DNA of 64,000 nucleotides from Lutibacter sp. (GCA_021647265.1 JAKIVA010000005.1:1-64000), one strand, 5' to 3'. Shown: positions 25,419-34,049, counted from the stretch's first letter. Made by a program: numbers and translations. The notes: a model not told the origin generated them from the sequence alone.

Positions 25419-25931
25419 TTACTTTTTAGTATCATTTAATAACTTAAACGCCTGCCCAACCCAGTCATCTCGTTCAATCCTGCCAGCAAAAAATTTAATT
25501 AATTCGTTAATTTTAGCAATATCTCTACTATTAAAATTGCTTATTTGTTCAAATGTAAAAATGCCAATGGCATTTAGTTTCTTCTCAATTGAAGATCCAA
25601 TGCCTTTTATTTTTTGTAAATTATCTTTATTTTCAATAGATGCAAATCCTATGCGATTAAAATTTAAACCTCTATCATAGGTGTCTATTGGGACTGTTTT
25701 TACCATTTTTTTACCGCCGCGCTCAAATGTTTTGGTGGCTCTAATTTTAGACAAGTCATCTTTAATGTTTAAATCAACATACTTATTATCTGAATTGTGA
25801 AGTTTTCTATTCTTTTTTCTATATTCTTTAATTTGCCCAAAAAATAAACCAATTAAAAAAGCTCCTAGCATCCAGCAAAAAATTTCTAAGAGGTGTACAG
25901 CACTTGGATTTGAAAAAACGGATAAGGACAT
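25419..25931 (-). CDS. Membrane-anchored helix-hairpin-helix protein
   Basis: A 170-residue protein with one N-terminal membrane helix (about residues 12-32, LLEIFCWMLGAFLIGLFFG), a basic linker, and a C-terminal helix-hairpin-helix region (LQKIKGIGSSIEKKLNAIG, then FEQISNFNSRDI). The HhH motif GIGSSIEKKL is the type seen in ribosomal L21/H-like and DNA-binding proteins. The tail has WVGQAFKLL. Its role is unknown. It sits 15 bases downstream of the OmpA-like gene on the same strand, so the two likely form an envelope operon. Confidence 0.75.
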   Translation of the reverse strand: MSLSVFSNPSAVHLLEIFCWMLGAFLIGLFFGQIKEYRKKNRKLHNSDNKYVDLNIKDDLSKIRATKTFERGGKKMVKTVPIDTYDRGLNFNRIGFASIENKDNLQKIKGIGSSIEKKLNAIGIFTFEQISNFNSRDIAKINELIKFFAGRIERDDWVGQAFKLLNDTKK

Positions 25932-25946
25932 AGTTAAGTTTAGATA

Positions 25947-26825
25947 TTAGTTAATTTTAATTTCGATTCTTCTATTTTTTGCTCTTCCTTTTTCAGTTGT
26001 TTTTTCGGCAATTGGTTCAGACTCACCTTTCGATAACGTTGATATTATATTGGGCTTTATGCCATTATCAATAAAGTATTTTTTTGTTGTTTTAGCTCTA
26101 TTTAGTCCAATAATTAAATTTTTATCAAAATATCCTAAGTTATCAGTATGCCCGGTAATCAGTACTTTTTTAGTAGGGTATTTATGTAAAAATTGCCTTA
26201 AAATTTTGGTGTAGTCTTCTAAATCTCTAGTTGGTATTAACATATCATCCTTAAATTCAGGGTATAGTGTTTTGTTACTAATTATGGCTTCAATACTATC
26301 CAAAGAGTTTTGTGCTATTTTATTGAAAGTTAGTTCAATATCATTGTTGAATTTTTTTTCATTATTAAATGAAAAATTTGAAACTTGTCCAAAAGTTTTA
26401 ACTCTGTCTGCTTTCACACCTATATGGGTTAGCATATTTTTTACGGTCTCTGCACGTTGAATTCCAAGATTTTTATTGGAATTGGTTTGAATTTCATCTT
26501 GTAAATACTTTCCAATGATATGAAGTTCTTTTGCGTAATTATTTGTTAAAATAGATTTAATACTATCAGCTAAATATGAAATGTCAGTTGTGTTTGAAAC
26601 GTATGGTTCATTTTGTTTTATGGTAAATGCTATTGGGAAATTATAAATAGTACTGTTGGTTTTATCAATAACTGACACCTGTTTTTTTTGAGGAGGTGTG
26701 ACAGTTAAATTTTCGGATGAGATATTACAATTGTTGAAAAGTTTATGGCTAATAAAATAATGAGACGTGAGTGCAATTAAAACCCAAATAGAAAAAACAG
26801 TAATGGCTTTAAAATAGTGTAGCAT
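25947..26825 (-). CDS. OmpA-family peptidoglycan-associated protein
   Basis: A 292-residue protein with one N-terminal membrane anchor (about residues 8-30, VFSIWVLIALTSHYFISHK). The C-terminal OmpA domain (residues 190-292) has the peptidoglycan-binding pattern GHTDNLGYFDKNLIIGLNRA, NGIKPNIISTLSKGESEPIA and the closing RAKNRRIEIKIN. The middle (residues 70-170) looks like a second, weaker OmpA-like repeat, with YAKELHIIGKYLQD, GIQRAETVKNML and a later DIELTF strand. It probably ties the inner membrane to peptidoglycan. Confidence 0.83.
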   Translation of the reverse strand: MLHYFKAITVFSIWVLIALTSHYFISHKLFNNCNISSENLTVTPPQKKQVSVIDKTNSTIYNFPIAFTIKQNEPYVSNTTDISYLADSIKSILTNNYAKELHIIGKYLQDEIQTNSNKNLGIQRAETVKNMLTHIGVKADRVKTFGQVSNFSFNNEKKFNNDIELTFNKIAQNSLDSIEAIISNKTLYPEFKDDMLIPTRDLEDYTKILRQFLHKYPTKKVLITGHTDNLGYFDKNLIIGLNRAKTTKKYFIDNGIKPNIISTLSKGESEPIAEKTTEKGRAKNRRIEIKIN

Positions 26826-26914
26826 GATTTATTTTTTAGCACGCTAAATTTAGGGATAAATATTTTTGGGTGCAAATTTATCTTGCTGCAAATGAAAAGA
26901 TTAGAGTTGTAGTG

Positions 26915-29122
26915 CTAATTGTTTTTAAAAGGTTCAACTAATTCAAGTTTGTTTAAAGTAGTTTTAGTTGTAAAAATACCATAATTAATAAAGACATTCT
27001 TTTTTTCAATTTTATCAATAGTTCCACAAGAGTTGCTACCAATAATGCGAACTTTATCTTTTGCCTTAAAAATATAATTGGCTTTTTGGTTTGCAATTTT
27101 TACAGCTGCTATTCTTTTTGTTTTTCTAACCTTAATAACTTCAGTTAATACTTCAACTTCTGTAGTTTTTAGTTTTTTCTCAACTTGTTGTTTTTTTTCC
27201 TTTACCTGTTCTTTTTGAAGTTTCGTTTTAGGCTTAGGAGGGTTCTTTTTTAAATGTTTTGTTTTTTCGGTAGCCACCCACTTATTAAAATCTGTAGTGA
27301 GTTGTTTTTTATTGTTGGTTTGGAAATATCTATGAATGAGCTCATTCACCTTTCTTCCTAAAGAAAGCATTTTTAGGTTATTATCATATAATTCTTGAAA
27401 GCTTTCAAGTTTTTCTTGAACTTTTTGTTGTTTTACTGTTAAACTATCAGTTTGTGCTACAGCTTTAGATTTTACTTTTTCTAAAATTTCAGAAGTTTGT
27501 TGTAATTTATTCCTCTCTTTTTGAAGTTTAGAAATTGTTTTGTCTAATCTAATTTTCTCACCTTCAACTCTTTTTTTTGCTTTGTTAATTAAACTGAATG
27601 GAATACCATTTTTTTGAGCAACTTCAAAAGTAAAAGAGCTACCTGCCTGTCCAATAAATAACTTGTATAATGGCTCTAACGTTTTTTCGTTGAATTGCAT
27701 ATTAGCATTGGCAACGTTTTCCAATTCACTTGCCAATACTTTTAAATTTGCATAATGTGTTGTAATTATCCCAAAAGCCCCTTTTGTGTAAAACTCTTCT
27801 AAAAATATTTCAGCCAAAGCACCTCCCAACTCGGGATCGCTCCCAGTTCCAAACTCATCAATTAAAAACAAGGTGTTGTTATTGCATTTCCGTAAAAAAT
27901 TACGCATATTTTTTAAACGATAACTGTATGTACTTAATTGATTTTCAATAGATTGATTGTCTCCAATATCTGTTAGTATTTTTTCAAAGAAAAAAGTTTC
28001 CGAGCGTTCATGTACAGGTATTAATAAGCCACTTTGAAACATTACTTGGAGCAATCCAATAGTTTTAAGTGCAATACTTTTACCTCCAGCATTTGGTCCA
28101 GAAATAACAATAATTTGTTGATTTTTATTTAGTTCAAGTGTTTGAGGTACTGTTTTAAGATTTTGTTGATTATTTTTTACCAATAAAATTGGGTGATATG
28201 CATTTCTTAGATAAATTCTTTTTTCGGAAGTTATTTTAGGGAAACAACCATTAATTTTTTTTGCATACATTGCCTTTGCAGCCGTAACATCTAATTTTGT
28301 TAGGTAGTTTTGGTAGCTATTTAAATCAGGAATGAAAACTCTTAGTGAATTTGTTAACTCCTTTAAAATTCTAACAATTTCTTGGTGCTCCTCATAAATT
28401 AAATTTTGTAGCTCTCTACTAAATTGCAGGGTAGCTTCCGGAGCAATAAATACAATACTTCCTGTTTTGGAACTTCCTACCAAACTACCTTTTATTTTTC
28501 TTCGATGCATAGCTTGAACAGCTAAAACACGCTGATTGTCAATAACGGATTCTCTAATTTCATCTAAATAACCAACATTACTGTATTGACTTAAAGCTTT
28601 GTTAAAACTTCCACCAATTTTAGAGCGAACTAAATTAATTTCTTTCCTCAGTTGTTTTAATAATGTTGAAGCATTTTCCTGAACTTCTCCAAAAGGAGTA
28701 ATTATTTTTTCAATGCTTAGTACTAATTGCTTTTGGTATGTTATTTTTTGAGAAGCTTCAAAAAGAAAAGGATGGTATTCTCTAAATTTTTTAAAAAATT
28801 GTAGTAGTTCAAAAATTATAGTTGAATTATTTAGAATTTTTAAGAAAGAGGTAGTTTCTAGATAACTATTTTCAATAGATAATAAATGTAATTCTTTTTG
28901 AATATCATCAAAAGAATGGTTGGGTATTTTATTCTCGTTTTCAAAGGTTGATAGGTATTCATTTACTTCTTCTAATTCTGGCTTTAGCTTTTCAAGAGTT
29001 TGAAAAGGTTTTATTTGTAAAGTTTCAGTTTTACCTAAATTTGAAATACAAAATTCACTTACAGATTGTAAAATGGTATTAAATTCTAAATCAATTAATG
29101 TTTTTTCTGAAATGTTACTCAT
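26915..29122 (-). CDS. mutS2: MutS2-family DNA-binding ATPase
   Basis: A 735-residue MutS homologue of the MutS2 branch, which lacks the mismatch-recognition domain and is linked to suppression of recombination or rescue of stalled ribosomes. I use the ATG at 29122 (MSNISEKTLIDLEFNTI); a TTG ten codons upstream is less likely. The core and clamp domain is residues 1-300, the ATPase is about 310-510 with Walker A SGPNAGGKSIAL and Walker B TLFLIDEFGTGSDPELGGA, and a long coiled coil is 510-640. The end is a KOW-like segment (KDKVRIIGSNSCGTIDKIE). There is no C-terminal Smr nuclease domain. The ung gene diverges from it, 58 bases away. Confidence 0.9.
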   Translation of the reverse strand: MSNISEKTLIDLEFNTILQSVSEFCISNLGKTETLQIKPFQTLEKLKPELEEVNEYLSTFENENKIPNHSFDDIQKELHLLSIENSYLETTSFLKILNNSTIIFELLQFFKKFREYHPFLFEASQKITYQKQLVLSIEKIITPFGEVQENASTLLKQLRKEINLVRSKIGGSFNKALSQYSNVGYLDEIRESVIDNQRVLAVQAMHRRKIKGSLVGSSKTGSIVFIAPEATLQFSRELQNLIYEEHQEIVRILKELTNSLRVFIPDLNSYQNYLTKLDVTAAKAMYAKKINGCFPKITSEKRIYLRNAYHPILLVKNNQQNLKTVPQTLELNKNQQIIVISGPNAGGKSIALKTIGLLQVMFQSGLLIPVHERSETFFFEKILTDIGDNQSIENQLSTYSYRLKNMRNFLRKCNNNTLFLIDEFGTGSDPELGGALAEIFLEEFYTKGAFGIITTHYANLKVLASELENVANANMQFNEKTLEPLYKLFIGQAGSSFTFEVAQKNGIPFSLINKAKKRVEGEKIRLDKTISKLQKERNKLQQTSEILEKVKSKAVAQTDSLTVKQQKVQEKLESFQELYDNNLKMLSLGRKVNELIHRYFQTNNKKQLTTDFNKWVATEKTKHLKKNPPKPKTKLQKEQVKEKKQQVEKKLKTTEVEVLTEVIKVRKTKRIAAVKIANQKANYIFKAKDKVRIIGSNSCGTIDKIEKKNVFINYGIFTTKTTLNKLELVEPFKNN

Positions 29123-29131
29123 AAAAAATAG

Positions 29132-29139
29132 TACTTTTG
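29132..29139 (+). promoter_or_regulatory. Candidate -7 element for ung
   Basis: TACTTTTG fits the TAnnTTTG consensus and is 41 bases upstream of the ung start. A -33 match is not clear. Confidence 0.4.
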
Positions 29140-29149
29140 AAAAGTTAGG

Positions 29150-29157
29150 CAAAAGTA
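29150..29157 (-). promoter_or_regulatory. Candidate -7 element for mutS2
   Basis: The minus strand reads TACTTTTG, 27 bases upstream of the mutS2 start. It lies 10 bases from the opposing -7 element of ung, so the two promoters would overlap. Confidence 0.4.
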
Positions 29158-29180
29158 TAAATTTAAGATGAATAGCAACA

Positions 29181-29846
29181 ATGAAAGTTAAAATAGCTGA
29201 AAGTTGGGGGAAAGTATTACAACCAGAATTTGAAAAACCATATTTTAAACAACTTACTCAGTTTGTTAAAAATGAATATATAACAAATAATTGCTTTCCA
29301 AAAGGGAATCAAATTTTTGAAGCTTTTAATTTATGCTCTTTTGAAGATTTAAAAGTAGTAATAATTGGTCAGGATCCTTACCATGGTGTAGGGCAGGCGC
29401 ACGGACTTTGTTTTTCTGTGAATGAAGGTGTTGCTCATCCACCATCATTAATTAATATTTTTAAAGAAATTCAAACAGATTTAAGTATTCCTTATCCAAA
29501 AAGCGGGAATTTAGAGCGTTGGGCAAAACAAGGCGTACTTTTGTTAAACGCTACACTAACTGTTAGAGCTCACAATGCTGGTTCTCATCAAAAAAAAGGC
29601 TGGGAGCAATTTACAGATGCTGTTATAGAAAAGATTTCAGAAGAAAAAAAGAATGTAGTTTTTTTACTTTGGGGAGGTTTTGCTAAAAAGAAAGGATTGA
29701 AAATAGATAAAAACAAACATCATATTTTAACTTGTGGTCATCCATCACCTTTAAGCGCTAATAGAGGTTACTGGTTTGGTAATAAGCATTTTAGTAAGAC
29801 GAATGATTATTTAGAAGCAAAAAAAATAGAAAAAATAAAGTGGTAG
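29181..29846 (+). CDS. ung: Uracil-DNA glycosylase
   Basis: A 221-residue family 1 uracil-DNA glycosylase that removes uracil from DNA. The water-activating loop is VVIIGQDPYHGVGQAHGLCF, catalytic Asp about D65. The uracil-binding and intercalation motifs are LLLNATLTVRAHNAGSH and HPSPLSANRGYWFG, with a complete C-terminus. Length matches the family. It has its own promoter candidate and a terminator 30 bases downstream. Confidence 0.97.
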   Translation: MKVKIAESWGKVLQPEFEKPYFKQLTQFVKNEYITNNCFPKGNQIFEAFNLCSFEDLKVVIIGQDPYHGVGQAHGLCFSVNEGVAHPPSLINIFKEIQTDLSIPYPKSGNLERWAKQGVLLLNATLTVRAHNAGSHQKKGWEQFTDAVIEKISEEKKNVVFLLWGGFAKKKGLKIDKNKHHILTCGHPSPLSANRGYWFGNKHFSKTNDYLEAKKIEKIKW

Positions 29847-29876
29847 CTACTACTACAATATTTAAAAAAATAAAAT

Positions 29877-29903
29877 AAAAAAGCACTGTTAAAGTGCTTT
29901 TTT
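29877..29903 (+). terminator. Rho-independent terminator downstream of ung
   Basis: The stem AAGCACT (29881-29887) pairs with AGTGCTT (29893-29899) around a 5-base loop, extended by flanking A and T runs. Six T residues follow on the plus strand. Confidence 0.8.
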
Positions 29904-30029
29904 ACTAATTAACTTAAAAAGTTATACAATGAAAACAAAGTTTGCAAGTACTTTGTTACTAGATATATTGCAATTCCTATGCCAAAATTAGGGAAGTGTT
30001 GTTAATTAAAAGTTAAAGTGAGAATAAGT

Positions 30030-30902
30030 TTATATTAAGTGTCTTTGCGCTTTGTAGGAAGAACGTACTAATGCACCACTCTCAACATATTTAAAACCCA
30101 TTTTTAAGCCTAGTTCTTTATATTTATCAAACTGTTCAGGCGCTATGTATTCAATAACGGGTAAATGTTTTTTACTTGGTTGTAAATATTGTCCAATAGT
30201 TAAAATATCAACTTTAGCATTTGCTAGATCTTGCATGGTTTCAATAACTTCAGCTTCAGTTTCACCCAATCCAAGCATAATACCAGATTTTGTTCTCTGC
30301 TGCCCTTTATCTTTCATATATTTTAAAACTTCTAAGCTACGATCGTATTTTGCTTGTATTCTAACTTCTCGTGTTAAGCGCCTAACAGTTTCAAGATTAT
30401 GAGAAATCAATTCTGGAGCAACAGTTAAAACCCTATCGATATTTATTTTATTTCCTTGAAAATCAGGTATTAAAGTTTCGATTGTTGTGTTTGGATTTGC
30501 TCTTCTTATAGCATTGATTGTTTCAGCCCAAATTATAGAACCACCATCTTTTAAATCATCTCTGTCTACAGATGTAATAACAGCGTGTTTTATTTTCATT
30601 AATTTAATTGAACGTGCTACTTTTTCAGGTTCTTCCCAATCTACTGTTTCAGGTCTTCCGGTTTTCACACCACAAAAACCACATGAACGTGTGCAAATAT
30701 TTCCTAAAATCATAAAAGTAGCCGTACCTTCAGTCCAGCATTCACCCATATTTGGACAACTTCCACTAGTGCAAATGGTGTTTAATTTGTACTTGTCAAC
30801 TAATCCTCTTAGTTCGGTATATTTTTTACCAACAGGTAATTTTACTCTTAACCATTTAGGTTTTTGAATTTTATTTGAAGGTGAAATTATTTTTTCTGAC
30901 AT
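30030..30902 (-). CDS. lipA: Lipoyl synthase
   Basis: A 290-residue radical SAM enzyme that inserts two sulfurs into octanoyl-lipoyl domains. The auxiliary cluster cysteines are in NTICTSGSCPNMGECWTEG (spacing CX4CX5C). The radical SAM motif is FMILGNICTRSCGFCGVKTG with CX3CX2C. The conserved SRDD-like VDRDDLKDGG and RSSYKAQ end are present. It starts at an ATG (30902), preceded by a TACTTTTG -7 element on the minus strand. No lipB is adjacent. Confidence 0.97.
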   Translation of the reverse strand: MSEKIISPSNKIQKPKWLRVKLPVGKKYTELRGLVDKYKLNTICTSGSCPNMGECWTEGTATFMILGNICTRSCGFCGVKTGRPETVDWEEPEKVARSIKLMKIKHAVITSVDRDDLKDGGSIIWAETINAIRRANPNTTIETLIPDFQGNKINIDRVLTVAPELISHNLETVRRLTREVRIQAKYDRSLEVLKYMKDKGQQRTKSGIMLGLGETEAEVIETMQDLANAKVDILTIGQYLQPSKKHLPVIEYIAPEQFDKYKELGLKMGFKYVESGALVRSSYKAQRHLI

Positions 30903-30921
30903 TTTTCATGAAAATTGACTG

Positions 30922-30929
30922 CAAAAGTA
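30922..30929 (-). promoter_or_regulatory. Candidate -7 element for lipA
   Basis: The minus strand reads TACTTTTG, 19 bases upstream of the lipA start, in the gap to the Nramp-like gene. No convincing -33 element is seen. Confidence 0.4.
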
Positions 30930-30937
30930 CGAAGAAT

Positions 30938-32167
30938 TTATAAACTAAAAAGATACCAAATGCTAAAGCTAATTAAAAATAAGATGCCAAACCAACTGAG
31001 AATTTTTAAATACAAAGAAGGTCTCCATTTTTTAGGAGTATGTTTCCCTGAAATTAAAATATAGTTTATAATAGCAAAGAAAGGGGCTGTTAAAAAAGAT
31101 AAGATAGTTGCAATTTTAATTAAAACACCCATTTCAGACATAAAGAAAATTAATATTGAAATAGTTCCTATTGCTAAAAAACTAATCCAAAACCAGTACA
31201 TGTTTTTATAAGATTTACCAGTTAAAAGATCAAAGGTTTTAGTCATTGCCCTTGGAGATGCATCTAAAGTAGTAATGGTGGTGCTAAACATAGTTGTAAA
31301 TGCGGCAGCTGCAATAAAAATAGTTGTTCCACTTCCTAAATTTTTAGTGTAAAGGCTAATTAATTGTTTTGAAAATTGCATAGCACTTCCGCTAAAAATT
31401 TCACCTGAATGATACATTACAATTGCACCTAAAGAAACAAAACAGATTCCCAAAATTAATGTTGCAATAAAACCAATGTTAAAATCGAAAATAGCCTGCT
31501 TAGTTGTAAATTTAGTACTCTTATCTTTTTGTTTCTCAATGGCCCAAAGAGATTGCCATATAGAGACGTCAAGAGGCGCAGGCATCCAACCTAGAAATGC
31601 AATTAAAAAACCAATTTCAAGACTTCCTTTTGGTAGCACTTGCGTAAAATTATAAGTTGATGGTGTATTATAAGCGGCAATTATTAAAGCAATTATGGTA
31701 CTTAGGGTTAATGTAATAATTATAATTTTCATCAAATTATCAAGTAGTTTGTATTTTCCTACAATTAATAATGTAACGCAAATAAGTGTTATTACAATAC
31801 TCCAAATAATGGGGTTTGTGGTAATTCCAAATAAATTAGCAGCCAAACCAGCTGTAACAATGGTAACAGCAGCCTGAATGGTAAACATAGTTGCTAGGTT
31901 TAGAATAAAATAGGCTATTAGAACACCTTTTCCTAATCTTTTGTATCCATCCAACAAACTTTCTCCTGTAGCTGTTGCATACCGCGGTCCAAATTGAAAA
32001 AAAGGATATTTAACGATATGAATTAACACCAAAGCCCAAATTAATCCAAAACCAAAATCGGCTCCAGCTCTTGTTGATTGTACTAAATGTGAAACACCAA
32101 TTGCTGCACCTGCAAAAAGTAATCCTGGACCTAATTTTTTAAACCAGTTATTTTTTTCCTTATTCAA
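30938..32167 (-). CDS. Nramp-like transporter with altered metal site
   Basis: A 409-residue, 11-helix member of the Nramp superfamily. Helix 1 keeps the fold pattern (GPGLLFAGAAIG ... RAGADFGFGLIW), but the metal-binding DPGN is replaced by a segment around VSHLVQ. In helix 6 the MPHN-type motif reads WMPAPLDVSIW. The usual Asp, Asn and possibly His ligands are therefore missing, although the helix-1 break is kept. The transported ion is thus uncertain and may not be manganese or iron. The gene overlaps the upstream ECF sigma gene by 4 bases, so it is the last gene of that operon. Confidence 0.8.
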   Translation of the reverse strand: MNKEKNNWFKKLGPGLLFAGAAIGVSHLVQSTRAGADFGFGLIWALVLIHIVKYPFFQFGPRYATATGESLLDGYKRLGKGVLIAYFILNLATMFTIQAAVTIVTAGLAANLFGITTNPIIWSIVITLICVTLLIVGKYKLLDNLMKIIIITLTLSTIIALIIAAYNTPSTYNFTQVLPKGSLEIGFLIAFLGWMPAPLDVSIWQSLWAIEKQKDKSTKFTTKQAIFDFNIGFIATLILGICFVSLGAIVMYHSGEIFSGSAMQFSKQLISLYTKNLGSGTTIFIAAAAFTTMFSTTITTLDASPRAMTKTFDLLTGKSYKNMYWFWISFLAIGTISILIFFMSEMGVLIKIATILSFLTAPFFAIINYILISGKHTPKKWRPSLYLKILSWFGILFLISFSIWYLFSL

Positions 32168-32727
32168 TTTTCAGAAGATTTTTTTATTATTTCAGCCAAT
32201 AAGTTTTTAGCGCGTAATAATTTAACTTTAATGGTATTCATTGGCTCATTTAATGCATTGGCCATTTCTTTATAACTCATTTCTCTAAAATACCGAAGAT
32301 TTATAACTTCTTGATAATGAGGTTTTAATAATTTTATAAAGTTTTTTAGTTGTATTAAATTTTGTTCAATAATAAGCTGGTCTTCTGGAGACGGTGTTTC
32401 ATCAAATATTTTATATGCTTCAGATTCTTTTTTATTGATTGAAATGGTATCAGTATGTTGCTTTCTTAAGTGATCTAAAAAAATATTTTTTGAAATTGAA
32501 ATCAACCATGTTTTAAAATTATATTTATCATTGTATAAATGAATTTTGTCGAATGCTTTTGAAAATGTTTTAATGGTAATATCTTCTGCTTCATCTTCAT
32601 TATCTGTTTTAGAAAATTGAAAGCGATAAACATCACTCCAGTAAGTGTTTAACAAGGTGTCAAAAGCCTTTCTATCATTTTTCTTGGCTTTTTCAATTAA
32701 TTTGAGGATATCAATATTTTTTTTCAC
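32164..32727 (-). CDS. ECF-type RNA polymerase sigma factor
   Basis: A 187-residue sigma-70 family protein. Region 2 includes NDRKAFDTLLNTYWSDVYRF, DEAEDITIKTFSKAF and the -10-contact segment NFKTWLISISKNIFLDHLR. Region 4 has YREMSYKEMANALNE as helix-turn-helix context with NTIKVKLLRAKNLL. It overlaps the GT2 gene (upstream) and the Nramp-like gene (downstream) by 4 bases each. No anti-sigma gene accompanies it, unlike the ECF locus at 2548. The regulon is unknown. Confidence 0.88.
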   Translation of the reverse strand: MKKNIDILKLIEKAKKNDRKAFDTLLNTYWSDVYRFQFSKTDNEDEAEDITIKTFSKAFDKIHLYNDKYNFKTWLISISKNIFLDHLRKQHTDTISINKKESEAYKIFDETPSPEDQLIIEQNLIQLKNFIKLLKPHYQEVINLRYFREMSYKEMANALNEPMNTIKVKLLRAKNLLAEIIKKSSEN

Positions 32728-33833
32728 CAGTGTGTGGGCTTTGAAATAAGATTTTTGATAAAGATAAACATTTGTGTGAAGATTAAAAATATTTCATAAA
32801 ATGGTATTAGCAATACGAGGTCTATTTCATTTAATTTCTTTGCTGAAAAACCTATTGTAATGTATAGAAATAAAAATCGGATAAAAATTAAAAAACCAAC
32901 GATGGACCATTTGTATAAATTTAACAATAGAATGATTCCTAATACCCAGAATAACACTTGGGAGCTATAAAAAACAGCTAATAAAAATTTGTGAAGTGGT
33001 TTGTAATAAGTGGCAGTTGAAATATGTCTTCTTTTTTGTTGAATCCAACTTCTAAATGTTGTTTTTGGAGTTGATTCAGTATAACTATCTTTTGAATAAC
33101 AAATAGTTGTGTTTTTTTTTGTAGCAGTTTGATTGATAAATAAATCATCATCACCAGATTTAATTTTCATGTGCTTAGCAAAACCGTTTACATCAAAAAA
33201 TAAAGATTTAGTATATGCTAAATTACGGCCAACTCCCATATAGGGAATTCCAATTTTAGCGTATGAAAAATATTGAATGGCGGTTAAAAGAGTTTCAAAT
33301 CTAATGAACTTATTTAGAATAGATTTTTTTATTTTTCTGTAAGCTCCAAACCCAAGTATAATTTTATGTTGGGTGTTGAAATTGCTTGTCATTTCGGTAA
33401 TCCAATTTCTGGAAAGAGGTTTGCAGTCAGCATCAGAAAACAATAAATGCTTGTATGAGGCAGCTTTAATTCCTTGTGTTAAAGCCTGTTTTTTTCCTTC
33501 CCTAAACTGTTTATTTGCAGTAATATTTACAATTTTAATTGAGATTGAAGATTCGTTTTTAAATTGTTCCATTACTTCCAACGTATTATCACTAGAAGAA
33601 TCGTTAATTAAAACTAATTCAAATATAGAGTAGTTTTGATTTGTGAAAAAAGGAATATTTTTTTTAAGGTTTTCAGCTTCATTTTTTGCACAAATAAGAA
33701 CTGAAACAGGTTGGTTGAAGTGATTTTTGGTTGGTTTATTCTTAAAAAATGCAAATGAGCCAAAAATAAAAATATAATAAACAAATTGAATACATATAAT
33801 TACTATAAAAGCAATAAAAATGTATGCAATCAT
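32724..33833 (-). CDS. Membrane glycosyltransferase, family 2
   Basis: A 369-residue GT2 enzyme. One N-terminal helix precedes the GT-A domain, which holds SVLICAKNEAENLKKNIPFF, the nucleotide site VLINDSSSDNT, and the metal motif LFSDADCKPLS. A QQKRRHIST segment corresponds to the family's QxxRW-like motif. Two to three C-terminal helices anchor it. Such processive-type GT2 enzymes make or modify cell-surface polysaccharide or lipid-linked sugars. It starts 3 bases after the small CxxC protein ends and overlaps the sigma gene by 4 bases. Confidence 0.85.
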   Translation of the reverse strand: MIAYIFIAFIVIICIQFVYYIFIFGSFAFFKNKPTKNHFNQPVSVLICAKNEAENLKKNIPFFTNQNYSIFELVLINDSSSDNTLEVMEQFKNESSISIKIVNITANKQFREGKKQALTQGIKAASYKHLLFSDADCKPLSRNWITEMTSNFNTQHKIILGFGAYRKIKKSILNKFIRFETLLTAIQYFSYAKIGIPYMGVGRNLAYTKSLFFDVNGFAKHMKIKSGDDDLFINQTATKKNTTICYSKDSYTESTPKTTFRSWIQQKRRHISTATYYKPLHKFLLAVFYSSQVLFWVLGIILLLNLYKWSIVGFLIFIRFLFLYITIGFSAKKLNEIDLVLLIPFYEIFLIFTQMFIFIKNLISKPTHW

Positions 33834-33836
33834 CTT

Positions 33837-34022
33837 TTATCTATTTTCACAATGGTCGGGTAATTTACCACAATATCCGCACGCTTCACCATTTTTGTTT
33901 AAATGAGGGTTTTGACTTGCGCAAGTTCCAGCAAATTTACCGTCTTTTTTTGCCCAAAGTTTAATTGCTAATCCAGCAATTCCCAATCCTAGTAATGCTA
34001 ATGTTATTAATAAAAGTTTCAT
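33837..34022 (-). CDS. Single-pass mini-protein with a CxxC motif
   Basis: A 61-residue protein. A hydrophobic N-terminal helix (residues 2-21) precedes a short polar tail with four cysteines: GTCASQNPHLNKNGEACGYCGKLPDHCENR. The CGYCG motif and the other two Cys could bind a metal, bind an iron-sulfur cluster or form disulfides. It heads the operon with GT2, ECF sigma and Nramp-like genes (3-base gap, then overlaps). I recognise it only as a small conserved flavobacterial membrane or secreted protein; function unknown. Confidence 0.65.
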   Translation of the reverse strand: MKLLLITLALLGLGIAGLAIKLWAKKDGKFAGTCASQNPHLNKNGEACGYCGKLPDHCENR

Positions 34023-34041
34023 AAGTAATAAATTTATAGTG

Positions 34042-34049
34042 CAAATATA
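34042..34049 (-). promoter_or_regulatory. Candidate -7 element of the mini-protein/GT2/sigma/Nramp operon
   Basis: The minus strand reads TATATTTG, 19 bases upstream of the first gene. It matches TAnnTTTG; the -33 element is not clear. Confidence 0.4.

Noticed and set aside
30487..30867. A 126-codon plus-strand ORF opposite lipA
   Set aside because: Antisense to the conserved lipA coding region; composition is that of a shadow frame.
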